Part shown: piece by piece, positions 39,134 to 46,903 of the stretch | Layout: every line of letters starts with the position of its first letter | How positions within the stretch are numbered: the stretch's first letter is position 1 | NCBI RefSeq assembly: GCF_902506415.1 | Contig: NZ_LR733275.1 | Location: 62,001-126,000, forward strand | Length of the DNA stretch: 64,000 nt | Direction: 5' to 3' | Origin: Massilia sp. 9I | GTDB taxonomy: Bacteria; Pseudomonadota; Gammaproteobacteria; Burkholderiales; Burkholderiaceae_D | Position numbers and translations under genes: made by a program | The notes under the pieces: generated by a model | The model's database searches: none | Told to the model about the DNA's origin: nothing | What the model saw: the letters and a program-made list of their open reading frames with translations, nothing else

Positions 39134-39454
39134 TCAGCGCAGGAAGCGCGCCACCGCCGTCATCGCCGCCAGTTCCAGGTTCAGGAACTGGAAGCCGACC
39201 TTGAATTCGCCGCTGCTGAAGATGCAATACAGCGCCTTGGCGCGCGCGCTGATCGGGACCTGCTTGCCGTCGACCAGCAGGTCGAAGCTGACCTGGCAGG
39301 TCTGCCCGACCAGCAGCGGATCGGCCAGGTTGATGCTGACGCCGTTGGCGCCGAGGTCGCTGGTACGGCCGCTGACCGGTGCCTCGCCTTCCGCGGCGAC
39401 GCGTGCACGCACGCGCAAGACCTTGCGTTCGGATTTTCTTTGTTCTGTAAACAC
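39134..39454 (-). CDS. PilZ domain protein
   Basis: The 106-residue protein is one PilZ domain. It has an N-terminal arginine-rich RKSERK segment (RxxxR-type) and DLGANGVSI, a variant of the D/N-x-S-x-x-G c-di-GMP motif in which Gly replaces the usual Ser. It is probably a c-di-GMP effector. The start codon is GTG. The window also encodes a GGDEF-EAL protein about 10 kb away. The partner is unknown. Confidence 0.8.
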   Translation of the reverse strand: MFTEQRKSERKVLRVRARVAAEGEAPVSGRTSDLGANGVSINLADPLLVGQTCQVSFDLLVDGKQVPISARAKALYCIFSSGEFKVGFQFLNLELAAMTAVARFLR

Positions 39455-39511
39455 GTTAAACCATTAAGTAACTGATGAGCCAGGCGGCATTATAAGAGTT
39501 CAATCACGCAT

Positions 39512-40888
39512 TCAGTCCAGTTCGCGCAGCTTGGTGAACGCTTCGTCGATGCGCTCCACCGCCACGATGGTCATGCCCTCGATTTTCTGCTTCGGCACGT
39601 TGGCCTTCGGGATCACGGCGACCGAGAAGCCGAGCTTGGCGGCCTCGCGCAGGCGCTCCTGGCCGCGCGGCGCCGGACGGATCTCGCCGGCCAGGCCGAC
39701 TTCGCCGAACACCACCAGCCCGCGCGGCAGCGGCTTGTTGCGCATCGAGGAGTTAATCGCCAGCAGGACGGCCAGGTCGGCTGCCGGTTCGGTGATCTTC
39801 ACCCCGCCCACCGCGTTGATGAACACGTCCTGGTCGAAAGCCGCGATGCCGGCGTGGCGGTGCAGCACCGCCAGCAGCATCGCCAGGCGGTTCTGTTCCA
39901 GGCCGACCGACAGCCGGCGCGCGTTCGGCAAGTGGCTAGCGTCGACCAGGGCCTGGATCTCGACCAGCAGCGGCCGCGTGCCCTCCTGGGTCACCATCAC
40001 GCAGGAACCCGGCACCTGGCTGTCGTGCTGCGACAGGAACAGGGCCGATGGGTTCGACACCCCTTTCAGGCCCTTCTCCGTCATGGCGAACACGCCCAGC
40101 TCGTTGACGGCGCCGAAGCGGTTCTTGATCGCCCGCACCAGGCGGAAGCTCGACTGGGTATCGCCCTCGAAGTAGAGCACGGTGTCGACGATGTGCTCGA
40201 GCACGCGCGGGCCGGCCAGCGCGCCCTCTTTCGTGACGTGGCCGACCAGGATGATGGTCACCCCGGTCTGCTTGGCCACGCGGGTCAGCTGGGCCGCGCA
40301 TTCGCGCACCTGGGCCACCGAGCCCGGCGCCGAGGTGAGCGCATCCGAATACAGGGTCTGGATCGAATCGATCACCGCCACTTCGGGCTTGAGGTCAGCC
40401 AGGGTGCCGAGGATTTTTTCGAGCTGGATCTCGGCCTGCAGTTTCAGCTCGGCCGAATCGACCGAGAGCCGGCGCGCGCGCAGCGCGATCTGGGCGCCGG
40501 ATTCCTCGCCGCTCACGTACAGGGTGTTGCGGGTGGCGGCCAGGTTGGCCAGCGCCTGCAGCAGCAGGGTCGACTTGCCGATGCCAGGGTCGCCGCCGAT
40601 CAGCACCACGCCGCCCGCCACCAGGCCGCCGCCCAGCACGCGGTCGAATTCCTCGATGCCGGTGCCGAAGCGCGGCACGTCGAGCGCGTCGATGTCCTTC
40701 AGCGACAGGACCGGCGCGGTCTGCGCCAGGCTCTTGTGCTGGGTCTGGGACATGCGGTTCACGCCAGGGGTGTCGGCCACAGTCTCGACCATCGTGTTCC
40801 AGGCCTTGCAATCCGGGCACTGGCCGGACCAGCGGCTGGCGACCGCGCCACACTCGCTGCAGACAAAAGAGGTTCGTGCCTTAGCCAT
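39512..40888 (-). CDS. radA: DNA repair protein RadA
   Basis: The 458-residue protein has an N-terminal C4 zinc finger (CSECG then CPDC), a RecA-like ATPase domain with Walker A GGDPGIGKST, the RadA-specific KNRFG motif in AIKNRFGAVNE, and a C-terminal Lon-protease-like domain. It promotes branch migration during recombination. Its start overlaps the alr stop by eight bases. Confidence 0.98.
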   Translation of the reverse strand: MAKARTSFVCSECGAVASRWSGQCPDCKAWNTMVETVADTPGVNRMSQTQHKSLAQTAPVLSLKDIDALDVPRFGTGIEEFDRVLGGGLVAGGVVLIGGDPGIGKSTLLLQALANLAATRNTLYVSGEESGAQIALRARRLSVDSAELKLQAEIQLEKILGTLADLKPEVAVIDSIQTLYSDALTSAPGSVAQVRECAAQLTRVAKQTGVTIILVGHVTKEGALAGPRVLEHIVDTVLYFEGDTQSSFRLVRAIKNRFGAVNELGVFAMTEKGLKGVSNPSALFLSQHDSQVPGSCVMVTQEGTRPLLVEIQALVDASHLPNARRLSVGLEQNRLAMLLAVLHRHAGIAAFDQDVFINAVGGVKITEPAADLAVLLAINSSMRNKPLPRGLVVFGEVGLAGEIRPAPRGQERLREAAKLGFSVAVIPKANVPKQKIEGMTIVAVERIDEAFTKLRELD

Positions 40889-41987
40889 CGCTTCCCATTC
40901 TTCCTTCAGTCACGCGCACCCGCGGGGCGAGCGCGCACATCAATTCATAGCCGATCGTGCCGGCGGCCTGGGCCACCTCGTCGATCGGCAGGCCATCGCC
41001 CCACAAGGTCACCTTGCTGCCGATGCGCGCATTACGGATCGGCGTCAGGTCGACCGTCATCATGTCCATCGAGACCCGGCCCACGAGCGTCGACCGCACG
41101 CCGTCGACGATGACCGGCGTGCCGTGCGGCGCGTGGCGCGGGTAGCCGTCGGCATAACCGCAGGCCACCACCCCGACCGTCATCGGCCCCGGCGCTTCGA
41201 AACGGCTGCCATAGCCGACCGTGTCCCCTGGCTCGAGCTGCTGGATGCCGATGATTTCCGAACGCAGGGTCATGGTCGGGCGCAGGCCATAGTCCGCCGC
41301 CGAGCGCCCGCCCGGGGTGCCGCCGTAGAGCATGACGCCGGGGCGGACCCAGTCGTTCGAGAGCAGCCCGCCCAGCTCCGCCTGGTGCAGCACGCCGCCG
41401 GAATTCGACAGGCTGCGCTCGCCCGGCAAGTCGCCTGCGCCGTACTGGAAGCGGCGCACCTGCTCGGCGATGGTCAGGCGCGGGTGCTCCAGTTCGTCGG
41501 CGTTGGCAAAATGGGTCATGTGGGTGATGTTGCGCACTCCCGGAATCGCGCGCAGGCGCTTGAAGGCGGCCGCATACTCGTCCGGCGTGAAGCCTAGGCG
41601 GTTCATCCCGGTATTCATCTTCAGGTGCACGTCGATCGGGCGGTACAGCTGGGTGTATTCCAGCATCTTCACCTGCTCGATATTGTGCACCGCGCTGTTG
41701 ATATTGTGCTCGGCCAGCAGCGGCACGTCGGACGCGTCGAAGAAGCCCTCCAGCAGCAGGATCGGCTTGATCCAGCCCGCTTCGCGCAGGCGCAGCGCGT
41801 TCTCGGTCTCGACCAGGGCCAGGCCGTCGGCCTGGGCGAAGCCGCGCATGCCGCGCTCCAGGCCATGGCCATAGGCGTTGGCCTTGACCACGGCCCAGAT
41901 CTTCGCCAGCGGCGCGCACGAGCGGGCCTGCGACAAATTATGCTGCATCGAATCGAGGTGGATGGTGGCGGAAAGCGGGCGTGGCAT
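40881..41987 (-). CDS. alr: alanine racemase
   Basis: The 368-residue PLP enzyme has the lysine motif AVVKANAYGHG near the N-terminus and the catalytic tyrosine in the GYGSRF stretch near residue 255. KMNTGMNRLGF is also typical. It supplies D-alanine for peptidoglycan. It is translated with radA through an eight-base overlap, an arrangement also seen in other betaproteobacteria. Confidence 0.97.
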   Translation of the reverse strand: MPRPLSATIHLDSMQHNLSQARSCAPLAKIWAVVKANAYGHGLERGMRGFAQADGLALVETENALRLREAGWIKPILLLEGFFDASDVPLLAEHNINSAVHNIEQVKMLEYTQLYRPIDVHLKMNTGMNRLGFTPDEYAAAFKRLRAIPGVRNITHMTHFANADELEHPRLTIAEQVRRFQYGAGDLPGERSLSNSGGVLHQAELGGLLSNDWVRPGVMLYGGTPGGRSAADYGLRPTMTLRSEIIGIQQLEPGDTVGYGSRFEAPGPMTVGVVACGYADGYPRHAPHGTPVIVDGVRSTLVGRVSMDMMTVDLTPIRNARIGSKVTLWGDGLPIDEVAQAAGTIGYELMCALAPRVRVTEGRMGSDG

Positions 41988-42066
41988 GGCAAAAACCGGC
42001 TTTGACGGAAAGGGTCTATTTTACCGGAGCGGGCGCAGCCACGCTTTTGACATGGCGGGTTTTCTT

Positions 42067-42094
42067 TTGGTGGGAGGGGCATTCATGGTATAAA
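42067..42094 (+). promoter_or_regulatory. candidate promoter of lplT
   Basis: TTGGTG, a 16-bp spacer and TATAAA (42089-42094) precede lplT by about 30 bp. The gene is divergent from alr. No strong ribosome-binding site lies before the lplT ATG. Confidence 0.4.
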
Positions 42095-42124
42095 GCAACT
42101 CGAACCAGTTTTTACTCTTTTCGA

Positions 42125-43375
42125 ATGAATCGTGGCTTTTATACCATCATGGCGGCGCAGTTCTTCTCGTCGCTGGCGGACAATGCGCTTCTCTTTGTTG
42201 CGATCGGTCTGCTGACGTCGATGAACGCCCCGGCTTCGCTGACACCCCTGCTGAAGCTGTCATTCGTCCTCTTCTACGTGCTACTGGCCGCCTTCGTGGG
42301 CGCGTTCGCCGATTCGCTGCCCAAGGGCCGCGTGATGTTCATTGCGAACCTGATCAAGATTTCGGGCTGCGCCCTGATGTTCTTCGGCGTGCATCCGCTC
42401 ATGGCCTATGCCGTCGTCGGTTTCGGCGCGGCCGTCTATTCCCCTGCCAAGTACGGCATCCTGACCGAACTGCTGCCGCCCGAGAAGCTCGTCCCCGCCA
42501 ACGGCTGGATCGAGGGCCTGACGGTGATGTCGATCATCCTCGGCACCGTACTGGGCGGGACCCTGGCGGGCGAACGCGGCTCTGCCTTCCTCCTCAGCCT
42601 GGGCGTGCCGGGCATCGATACCGGCGCCCATGCGGCGATGGGCGTGGTGGTCGTGATCTACGTGCTGGCCTCCGTATTCAACCTGCGCATCCCGGACACC
42701 GGCGCCCGCTACGAGCACCAGGAGCGCAACCCGGCCAAGCTGATCTCCGATTTCGCCAACTGCTCGGCCACCCTGTGGCGTGACAAGCTGGGCCAGATTT
42801 CGCTGGCCGTGACCACCCTGTTCTGGGGCGCCGGCGCGACCCTGCAGTTCATCGTGCTGGAGTGGGCCGAGCGCTCGCTGCACATGCCGCTCGACAAGGC
42901 CAGCAACCTGATCGGCGTGTTCGCGATCGGCGTGGCCCTGGGCGCGGCGATGGCGGCGCGTATCATCCCGCTGCGCAAGTCGCTGACCGTGATCCCGCTC
43001 GGGATCGTCATGGGCCTGGTGGTCTGCATCATGATTTTCGTGACCTCGGTGACCCTGGCCTTCCCGCTGCTGGCCCTGATCGGCTTCCTGGCAGGCTTCT
43101 TCGTGGTGCCGATGAACGCCCTGCTGCAGCACCGCGGCCACGTATTGATGAGCGCTGGCCATTCGATCGCGGTCCAGAATTTCAACGAAAACCTGTCGAT
43201 CCTGACCATGCTGGCGCTGTACGCGATCATGATCACGCTGAACCTGGACCTGGACATCATCATCGTCGTGTTCGGCATGTCGCTGGCCGCCCTCATGTTC
43301 TTCATCGGACGCCGCCACGCGGCCAACCAGCGCGAGCACGACTCGCTGGCGCTGATCGGCGAAGAAAAACACTGA
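42125..43375 (+). CDS. lplT: lysophospholipid transporter LplT
   Basis: From ATG 42125 the protein has 416 residues and about eleven to twelve membrane helices of the major facilitator superfamily. The N-terminus MNRGFYTIMAAQFFSSLADN is diagnostic for LplT, as is YSPAKYGILTELLPPEKLV. LplT flips lysophospholipids inward for re-acylation by Aas. No aas gene is adjacent here. A longer open frame upstream (from 41981) does not fit the family. Confidence 0.95.
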   Translation: MNRGFYTIMAAQFFSSLADNALLFVAIGLLTSMNAPASLTPLLKLSFVLFYVLLAAFVGAFADSLPKGRVMFIANLIKISGCALMFFGVHPLMAYAVVGFGAAVYSPAKYGILTELLPPEKLVPANGWIEGLTVMSIILGTVLGGTLAGERGSAFLLSLGVPGIDTGAHAAMGVVVVIYVLASVFNLRIPDTGARYEHQERNPAKLISDFANCSATLWRDKLGQISLAVTTLFWGAGATLQFIVLEWAERSLHMPLDKASNLIGVFAIGVALGAAMAARIIPLRKSLTVIPLGIVMGLVVCIMIFVTSVTLAFPLLALIGFLAGFFVVPMNALLQHRGHVLMSAGHSIAVQNFNENLSILTMLALYAIMITLNLDLDIIIVVFGMSLAALMFFIGRRHAANQREHDSLALIGEEKH

Positions 43376-43382
43376 TTCATTC

Positions 43383-43419
43383 TACGTATCACAGAGCCAC
43401 AAAGCTCGTGTGATACGTA
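43383..43419. terminator. hairpin between convergent lplT and DUF1853 gene
   Basis: TACGTATCACAGAGC and GCTCGTGTGATACGTA form a near-perfect 15-bp inverted repeat around CACAAA with one bulged base. It lies between two converging stop codons. Part of the right arm is also inside a separate perfect 14-bp palindrome, GTGATACGTATCAC, at 43410-43423. Confidence 0.6.
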
Positions 43420-44376
43420 TCACACCGCCTTGACCATCCGCCGTGCGGCCGCCCGTTCGCGCCAGTCGTTCGGCACGATGAAGCCGCGCTCGATCTCCTC
43501 GATCATCTGCCCCGGCACGTAGCGCACACTGGACACCAGCACCGGTGTCGACGAAGTCTCGAACTGGGCCGACAGCTCGGCGTGCAGCTGGGCGCGGGTC
43601 AGGATCCAGGTGGCGGAAGCGGCGCGGAACGGCGCCAGCCACTGCAGGCGCGGCAGCATCAGGAAGTCTTCCCCCGCCAAGGTGTCGATCTCGTCCAGCG
43701 CGCACCAGAAACCGCGGCAGTGGCCGGCGGCGATGCCGCGCATCTCGGGCCAGCTGCCGGAGGGATAAAACAGCCAGCCTTTGACCAGCGCCCGCGCCTT
43801 CGACACAGGACGCGGCAGCAGGCTTTGGGCGGCCGGATGCGCGCCCAGGCTGAGCTGGCGCTCGAAGACCTTGCGCATCTTGAGGCCCAGGCTGTCGGCC
43901 AGGTTGGGGCCGACCAGGGCGTCGAATTGCTGCCCGCCCTCCCCGTCCAGCAGATAGAACTTGGTGGCGAACTCGATGTGCTCGACAGCAATCGGGCCGT
44001 CCTCCAATAGGAAATCGAACTCGCCGATGGTGTCGTTGGGACTGGCACGCACCTGCAGGCCGTGCGCGACCAGCCGGCCGTGCTCCTGGAAATAGAAGGC
44101 CAGGAGTTTTTCGGCATACAGGCCGAGGCGGGTGTAGATCTTGCCGCCGAGGGCAGCGTCGAGCGGTGCGGGGTCGAAGTCGAGGCGTTTGAGCCAGTCG
44201 GCGACCTCCGGCGTTACCGGCCCGAGCGTCGCGATGCGGCCGGCCCACTGGGGATCATCGGCATCGAGCAGGTCGGGTGCGTCGAGCAGCCAGGCCAGCG
44301 CCCGTACCCGCGCGCGCCGCAGGTGGCCCCAGCGGCGGTGAAAGCCTTGCTGGTAGCTCTCAGCCGGCGTGTCCAC
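43420..44376 (-). CDS. DUF1853 family protein
   Basis: The product is about 318 residues from the GTG at 44376, which overlaps the upstream UDG gene by 17 bp. No ATG is suitably placed and no clear ribosome-binding site is visible, so the start is uncertain. The centre carries the family patterns RLGLYAEKLLAFYF, IGEFDFLLED, HIEFATKFYLL and GPNLADSLGLKM. The spacing of the D/E and K residues resembles restriction-endonuclease-like folds, but that is inference. It follows rimI and a uracil-DNA glycosylase gene in an operon. Confidence 0.8.
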   Translation of the reverse strand: MDTPAESYQQGFHRRWGHLRRARVRALAWLLDAPDLLDADDPQWAGRIATLGPVTPEVADWLKRLDFDPAPLDAALGGKIYTRLGLYAEKLLAFYFQEHGRLVAHGLQVRASPNDTIGEFDFLLEDGPIAVEHIEFATKFYLLDGEGGQQFDALVGPNLADSLGLKMRKVFERQLSLGAHPAAQSLLPRPVSKARALVKGWLFYPSGSWPEMRGIAAGHCRGFWCALDEIDTLAGEDFLMLPRLQWLAPFRAASATWILTRAQLHAELSAQFETSSTPVLVSSVRYVPGQMIEEIERGFIVPNDWRERAAARRMVKAV

Positions 44377-45220
44377 TTGTGGCTCGCGCCCGGCACAGGT
44401 CGGCCCAGGCCAGCGCCTTGTCGCCGCCGCGGCGCAGCAGTTCGCCCGGATGCAGTGTCGCCACCAGCGGCACCTCGCCCAGCGCGTGGGTCGCACCGCG
44501 CGTGCCCGCCAATGGTTCGGCCAGCGGCTTGCCGAGCAGGCCGTTGGCCGCGACCTGGCCCAGGGTCAGCACCAGGCCGGCGCCCGTCAGTTCGCGTTCG
44601 CGCTCCAGGAAGGGACGGCAGGCCGCCGCTTCTTCAACAGTAGGCGCGCGGTCGCCGCCGTTTGCATTCGCAGGACGGCACTTGACCAGGGTAGTGACGT
44701 ACACATCGCTCTCGCGCGACATGCCGACCGCCGCCAGCATATTGTCGAGCAGCTTGCCCGGATCGCCGGTCAGCGGCTGGCCCGCCTTTTCATCCAGCGC
44801 GCTGGCGGTGCCGGCGGCGACCAGCCAGCGCGCCTGGCGTGCGCCGCTGCCCATCACCGGTTGACGGCCTTCGCTGCAGGCGCTGCAGTGCTTGCAACTG
44901 GCGATGGCCTGGCGCAGGGACGGCCAGTCCAAGGTGGAGACGTCGACGCGCTCGCGTTCGGCCGCATCGCCCCAGGCGCTGTCTTCGCGCGCGGGCGGCG
45001 TCCACGCGGGACGCACCGGCGCTTCCGCAACCTGGCGCGGCATCGGCGGCGGGGCCAGGGGCTGCGGCGCGGCTTGCGGCGCAGCTTCGGCGACGACGGT
45101 TTCCGGCATGGGCTCGGCCTCGGCAAGCGGCTCGGGCTGCGGCTGGCTACGCAGGCTCCAGAGCGGGCCGATGCCCATCTCGGCCAGGAAGGCCGCGTCG
45201 CGCTCACTCAGTCTGTTCAC
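44360..45220 (-). CDS. uracil-DNA glycosylase family protein (family 4-like)
   Basis: The 286-residue protein has a Pro/Ala-rich N-terminal region of about 100 residues followed by a UDG superfamily domain. Cysteines at 109, 112, 181 and 201 fit the [4Fe-4S] ligands of family 4 enzymes (Cys115 is an extra). The GQPLTGDPGKLLDNML and HPGELLR motifs correspond to the catalytic and DNA-intercalating loops. It removes uracil from DNA. The start is GTG and overlaps the rimI stop in GTGA. The N-terminal extension is unusual and may be a disordered partner-binding tail. Confidence 0.88.
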   Translation of the reverse strand: MNRLSERDAAFLAEMGIGPLWSLRSQPQPEPLAEAEPMPETVVAEAAPQAAPQPLAPPPMPRQVAEAPVRPAWTPPAREDSAWGDAAERERVDVSTLDWPSLRQAIASCKHCSACSEGRQPVMGSGARQARWLVAAGTASALDEKAGQPLTGDPGKLLDNMLAAVGMSRESDVYVTTLVKCRPANANGGDRAPTVEEAAACRPFLERERELTGAGLVLTLGQVAANGLLGKPLAEPLAGTRGATHALGEVPLVATLHPGELLRRGGDKALAWADLCRARATSGHAG

Positions 45221-45687
45221 AGGTCGATCCTCATCACGATGGCGTCCTCGCGCTGCCCGCCGTGGGCCGGATAATACGCCTTGCGGCGGCCGATCTCACG
45301 GTAGCCGTAGCGGCGGTAGACGTCCAGCGCGCGCTCGTTGGACGGGCGCACTTCCAGCAGGATCGAGGCCATCCCCTGCTCGCGGGCGCGCTCGCCAATG
45401 CGGTCCAGCAGGTGGCGCCCCAGGCCCTGGCGCTGGCGGCCGGCTGCCACCGCGACGTCGAGCAGATGGGCCTCGTCCACCGCGTACATCAAGAGATAGT
45501 AGCCGGCCAGCGCGCCGGTCTCGTCGCGCGCGGTCCAGGCGTCGTAGCCGCTGGCCAGCGAATCGCTGAAATTGCCGCGGCTCCAGGGATGCGGGAACAC
45601 GCTGCATTCGAGCGCGTACACTTCGTCCACGTCGGCAGGGCCCATCGGCGCAAAGCTCAGGCGCGTGACGTCATGCATGACCGTCAT
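45217..45687 (-). CDS. rimI: ribosomal protein S18 N-alpha-acetyltransferase RimI
   Basis: The 156-residue GNAT enzyme has the acetyl-CoA loop RQRQGLGRHLL and the C-terminal signature RRYGYREIGRRKAYYP, typical of RimI. ATG 45687 overlaps the tsaB stop (ATGA); an ATG three codons in is an alternative. The pairing with tsaB, and then UDG, is conserved in many proteobacteria. Confidence 0.95.
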   Translation of the reverse strand: MTVMHDVTRLSFAPMGPADVDEVYALECSVFPHPWSRGNFSDSLASGYDAWTARDETGALAGYYLLMYAVDEAHLLDVAVAAGRQRQGLGRHLLDRIGERAREQGMASILLEVRPSNERALDVYRRYGYREIGRRKAYYPAHGGQREDAIVMRIDL

Positions 45688-46400
45688 GCGGCGCCCTTCG
45701 CGGCATTGATGGCCTGGCGCTCGGCGCTGGTATAGGCGACCTTGTTGCGCAGGTAGACCGGCTGCGCCTGCGCAGCCGGCACGGCCTGGCCGGCGGCCAG
45801 GGCCGGGGCGCCCAGCAGCGCCAGTTCGCGCGCGTGCGGCAGGATGTCGTCCAGGGCTCCTGCGGCGAAGGGCTTGCCGGCAAACGCCTCCGGATACGCC
45901 GAGAAGCCGTTGCCGCAGGCGGCCAGGCCTTCGGCCGGCAGCGGCGCCAGGTCTTGCGGCGCGCACAGCGCCGGCGCGGCGAGCTCGATCCAGGCGCCGC
46001 GCGCGGCGTCGTAACGATACTGCGCCCAGTACACCTCGCCCATGCGCGCATCCAGCACCGCCAGCACCTCGGTAGCGCCCGTGCGTGCGCGGCAGCTTTC
46101 CGCCATCGCCTCGAGCGTCACCAGCGGCAGCACCGGCAAGCCGGCGCCGAAGGCGAGGCCCTGGGCCACGCCGCAGGCGGTGCGCACGCCGGTGAAGGAG
46201 CCGGGACCGGCGCCGAAGGCGATCGCGTCGCAGTCGGCGAGCCGGATGCCGGCTTCGCCCAGCAGTTCCTGCACCATGGGCAGGACCGATTGCGAATGGG
46301 TGCGTACGCCGGAAGTGGAACGGGCGATGACGCGATCCCCGTCCAGCAGCGCGCAGGAGGCGAGCTCGGACGAGGTTTCGATGGCGAGAATCTTGGACAT
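45684..46400 (-). CDS. tsaB: tRNA threonylcarbamoyladenosine biosynthesis protein TsaB
   Basis: The 238-residue ASKHA-fold protein begins KILAIETSSELASCALL, the TsaB nucleotide-binding start, with GAGPGSFTGVRTACGVAQGLA in the first half. With TsaD and TsaE it forms the complex that makes t6A37 in tRNAs reading ANN codons. It leads an operon with rimI, UDG and the DUF1853 gene. Confidence 0.97.
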   Translation of the reverse strand: MSKILAIETSSELASCALLDGDRVIARSTSGVRTHSQSVLPMVQELLGEAGIRLADCDAIAFGAGPGSFTGVRTACGVAQGLAFGAGLPVLPLVTLEAMAESCRARTGATEVLAVLDARMGEVYWAQYRYDAARGAWIELAAPALCAPQDLAPLPAEGLAACGNGFSAYPEAFAGKPFAAGALDDILPHARELALLGAPALAAGQAVPAAQAQPVYLRNKVAYTSAERQAINAAKGAA

Positions 46401-46483
46401 GCCGGTATTTTACCTGCTCGGCAGCGGCGCGGCCACGGCGTAGCATGGCACACGCGGCGGAAACACACGGTACAATCCGGCTC

Positions 46484-46903
46484 ATGCAAAGCCTGACCCT
46501 GGATTCCGACAACCGCGCCGCCATCGGCGCCGCCATCCAAGGCGACTCCCTGATCGTCGCCTGCCTGTGCGCCGCCTGGTGCGGCACCTGCTCGTCCTAC
46601 CGCGCCACCTTCGAAGAGCTGGCCACGCGCCACCCCGACAAGACCTTCGTCTGGATCGATATCGAAGACCAGGCCGACGTCGTGGGCGACCTCGACGTCG
46701 ACAACTTCCCTACCCTGCTGGTGCAGCGCGGCGATACCGTCGCCTTCTTCGGCACTATGCTGCCCGACGGCCTAGTTGCCGACCGTCTGGTGCAGGCGCA
46801 GGCCGCCGCCACGCCGGACGAACTGGCGCACCTGGCCGCGTCCAGCGAGGAGCGGCGCGCCTGGCAGCGCGACTGCAACCTGCGGGTCCTGCTCGAGGTT
46901 TAA
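46484..46903 (+). CDS. thioredoxin-fold protein with WCGTC motif
   Basis: From ATG 46484 the protein has 139 residues. The redox motif is WCGTC with Cys33 and Cys36, followed by a thioredoxin-like NFPTLL cis-proline segment. There is no signal peptide, so it is cytoplasmic. TACAAT lies eight bases before the ATG and no ribosome-binding site is visible, so the transcript may be leaderless. An ATG at 46445 is an alternative. The stop overlaps the converging molybdoenzyme gene by four bases. Confidence 0.8.
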   Translation: MQSLTLDSDNRAAIGAAIQGDSLIVACLCAAWCGTCSSYRATFEELATRHPDKTFVWIDIEDQADVVGDLDVDNFPTLLVQRGDTVAFFGTMLPDGLVADRLVQAQAAATPDELAHLAASSEERRAWQRDCNLRVLLEV

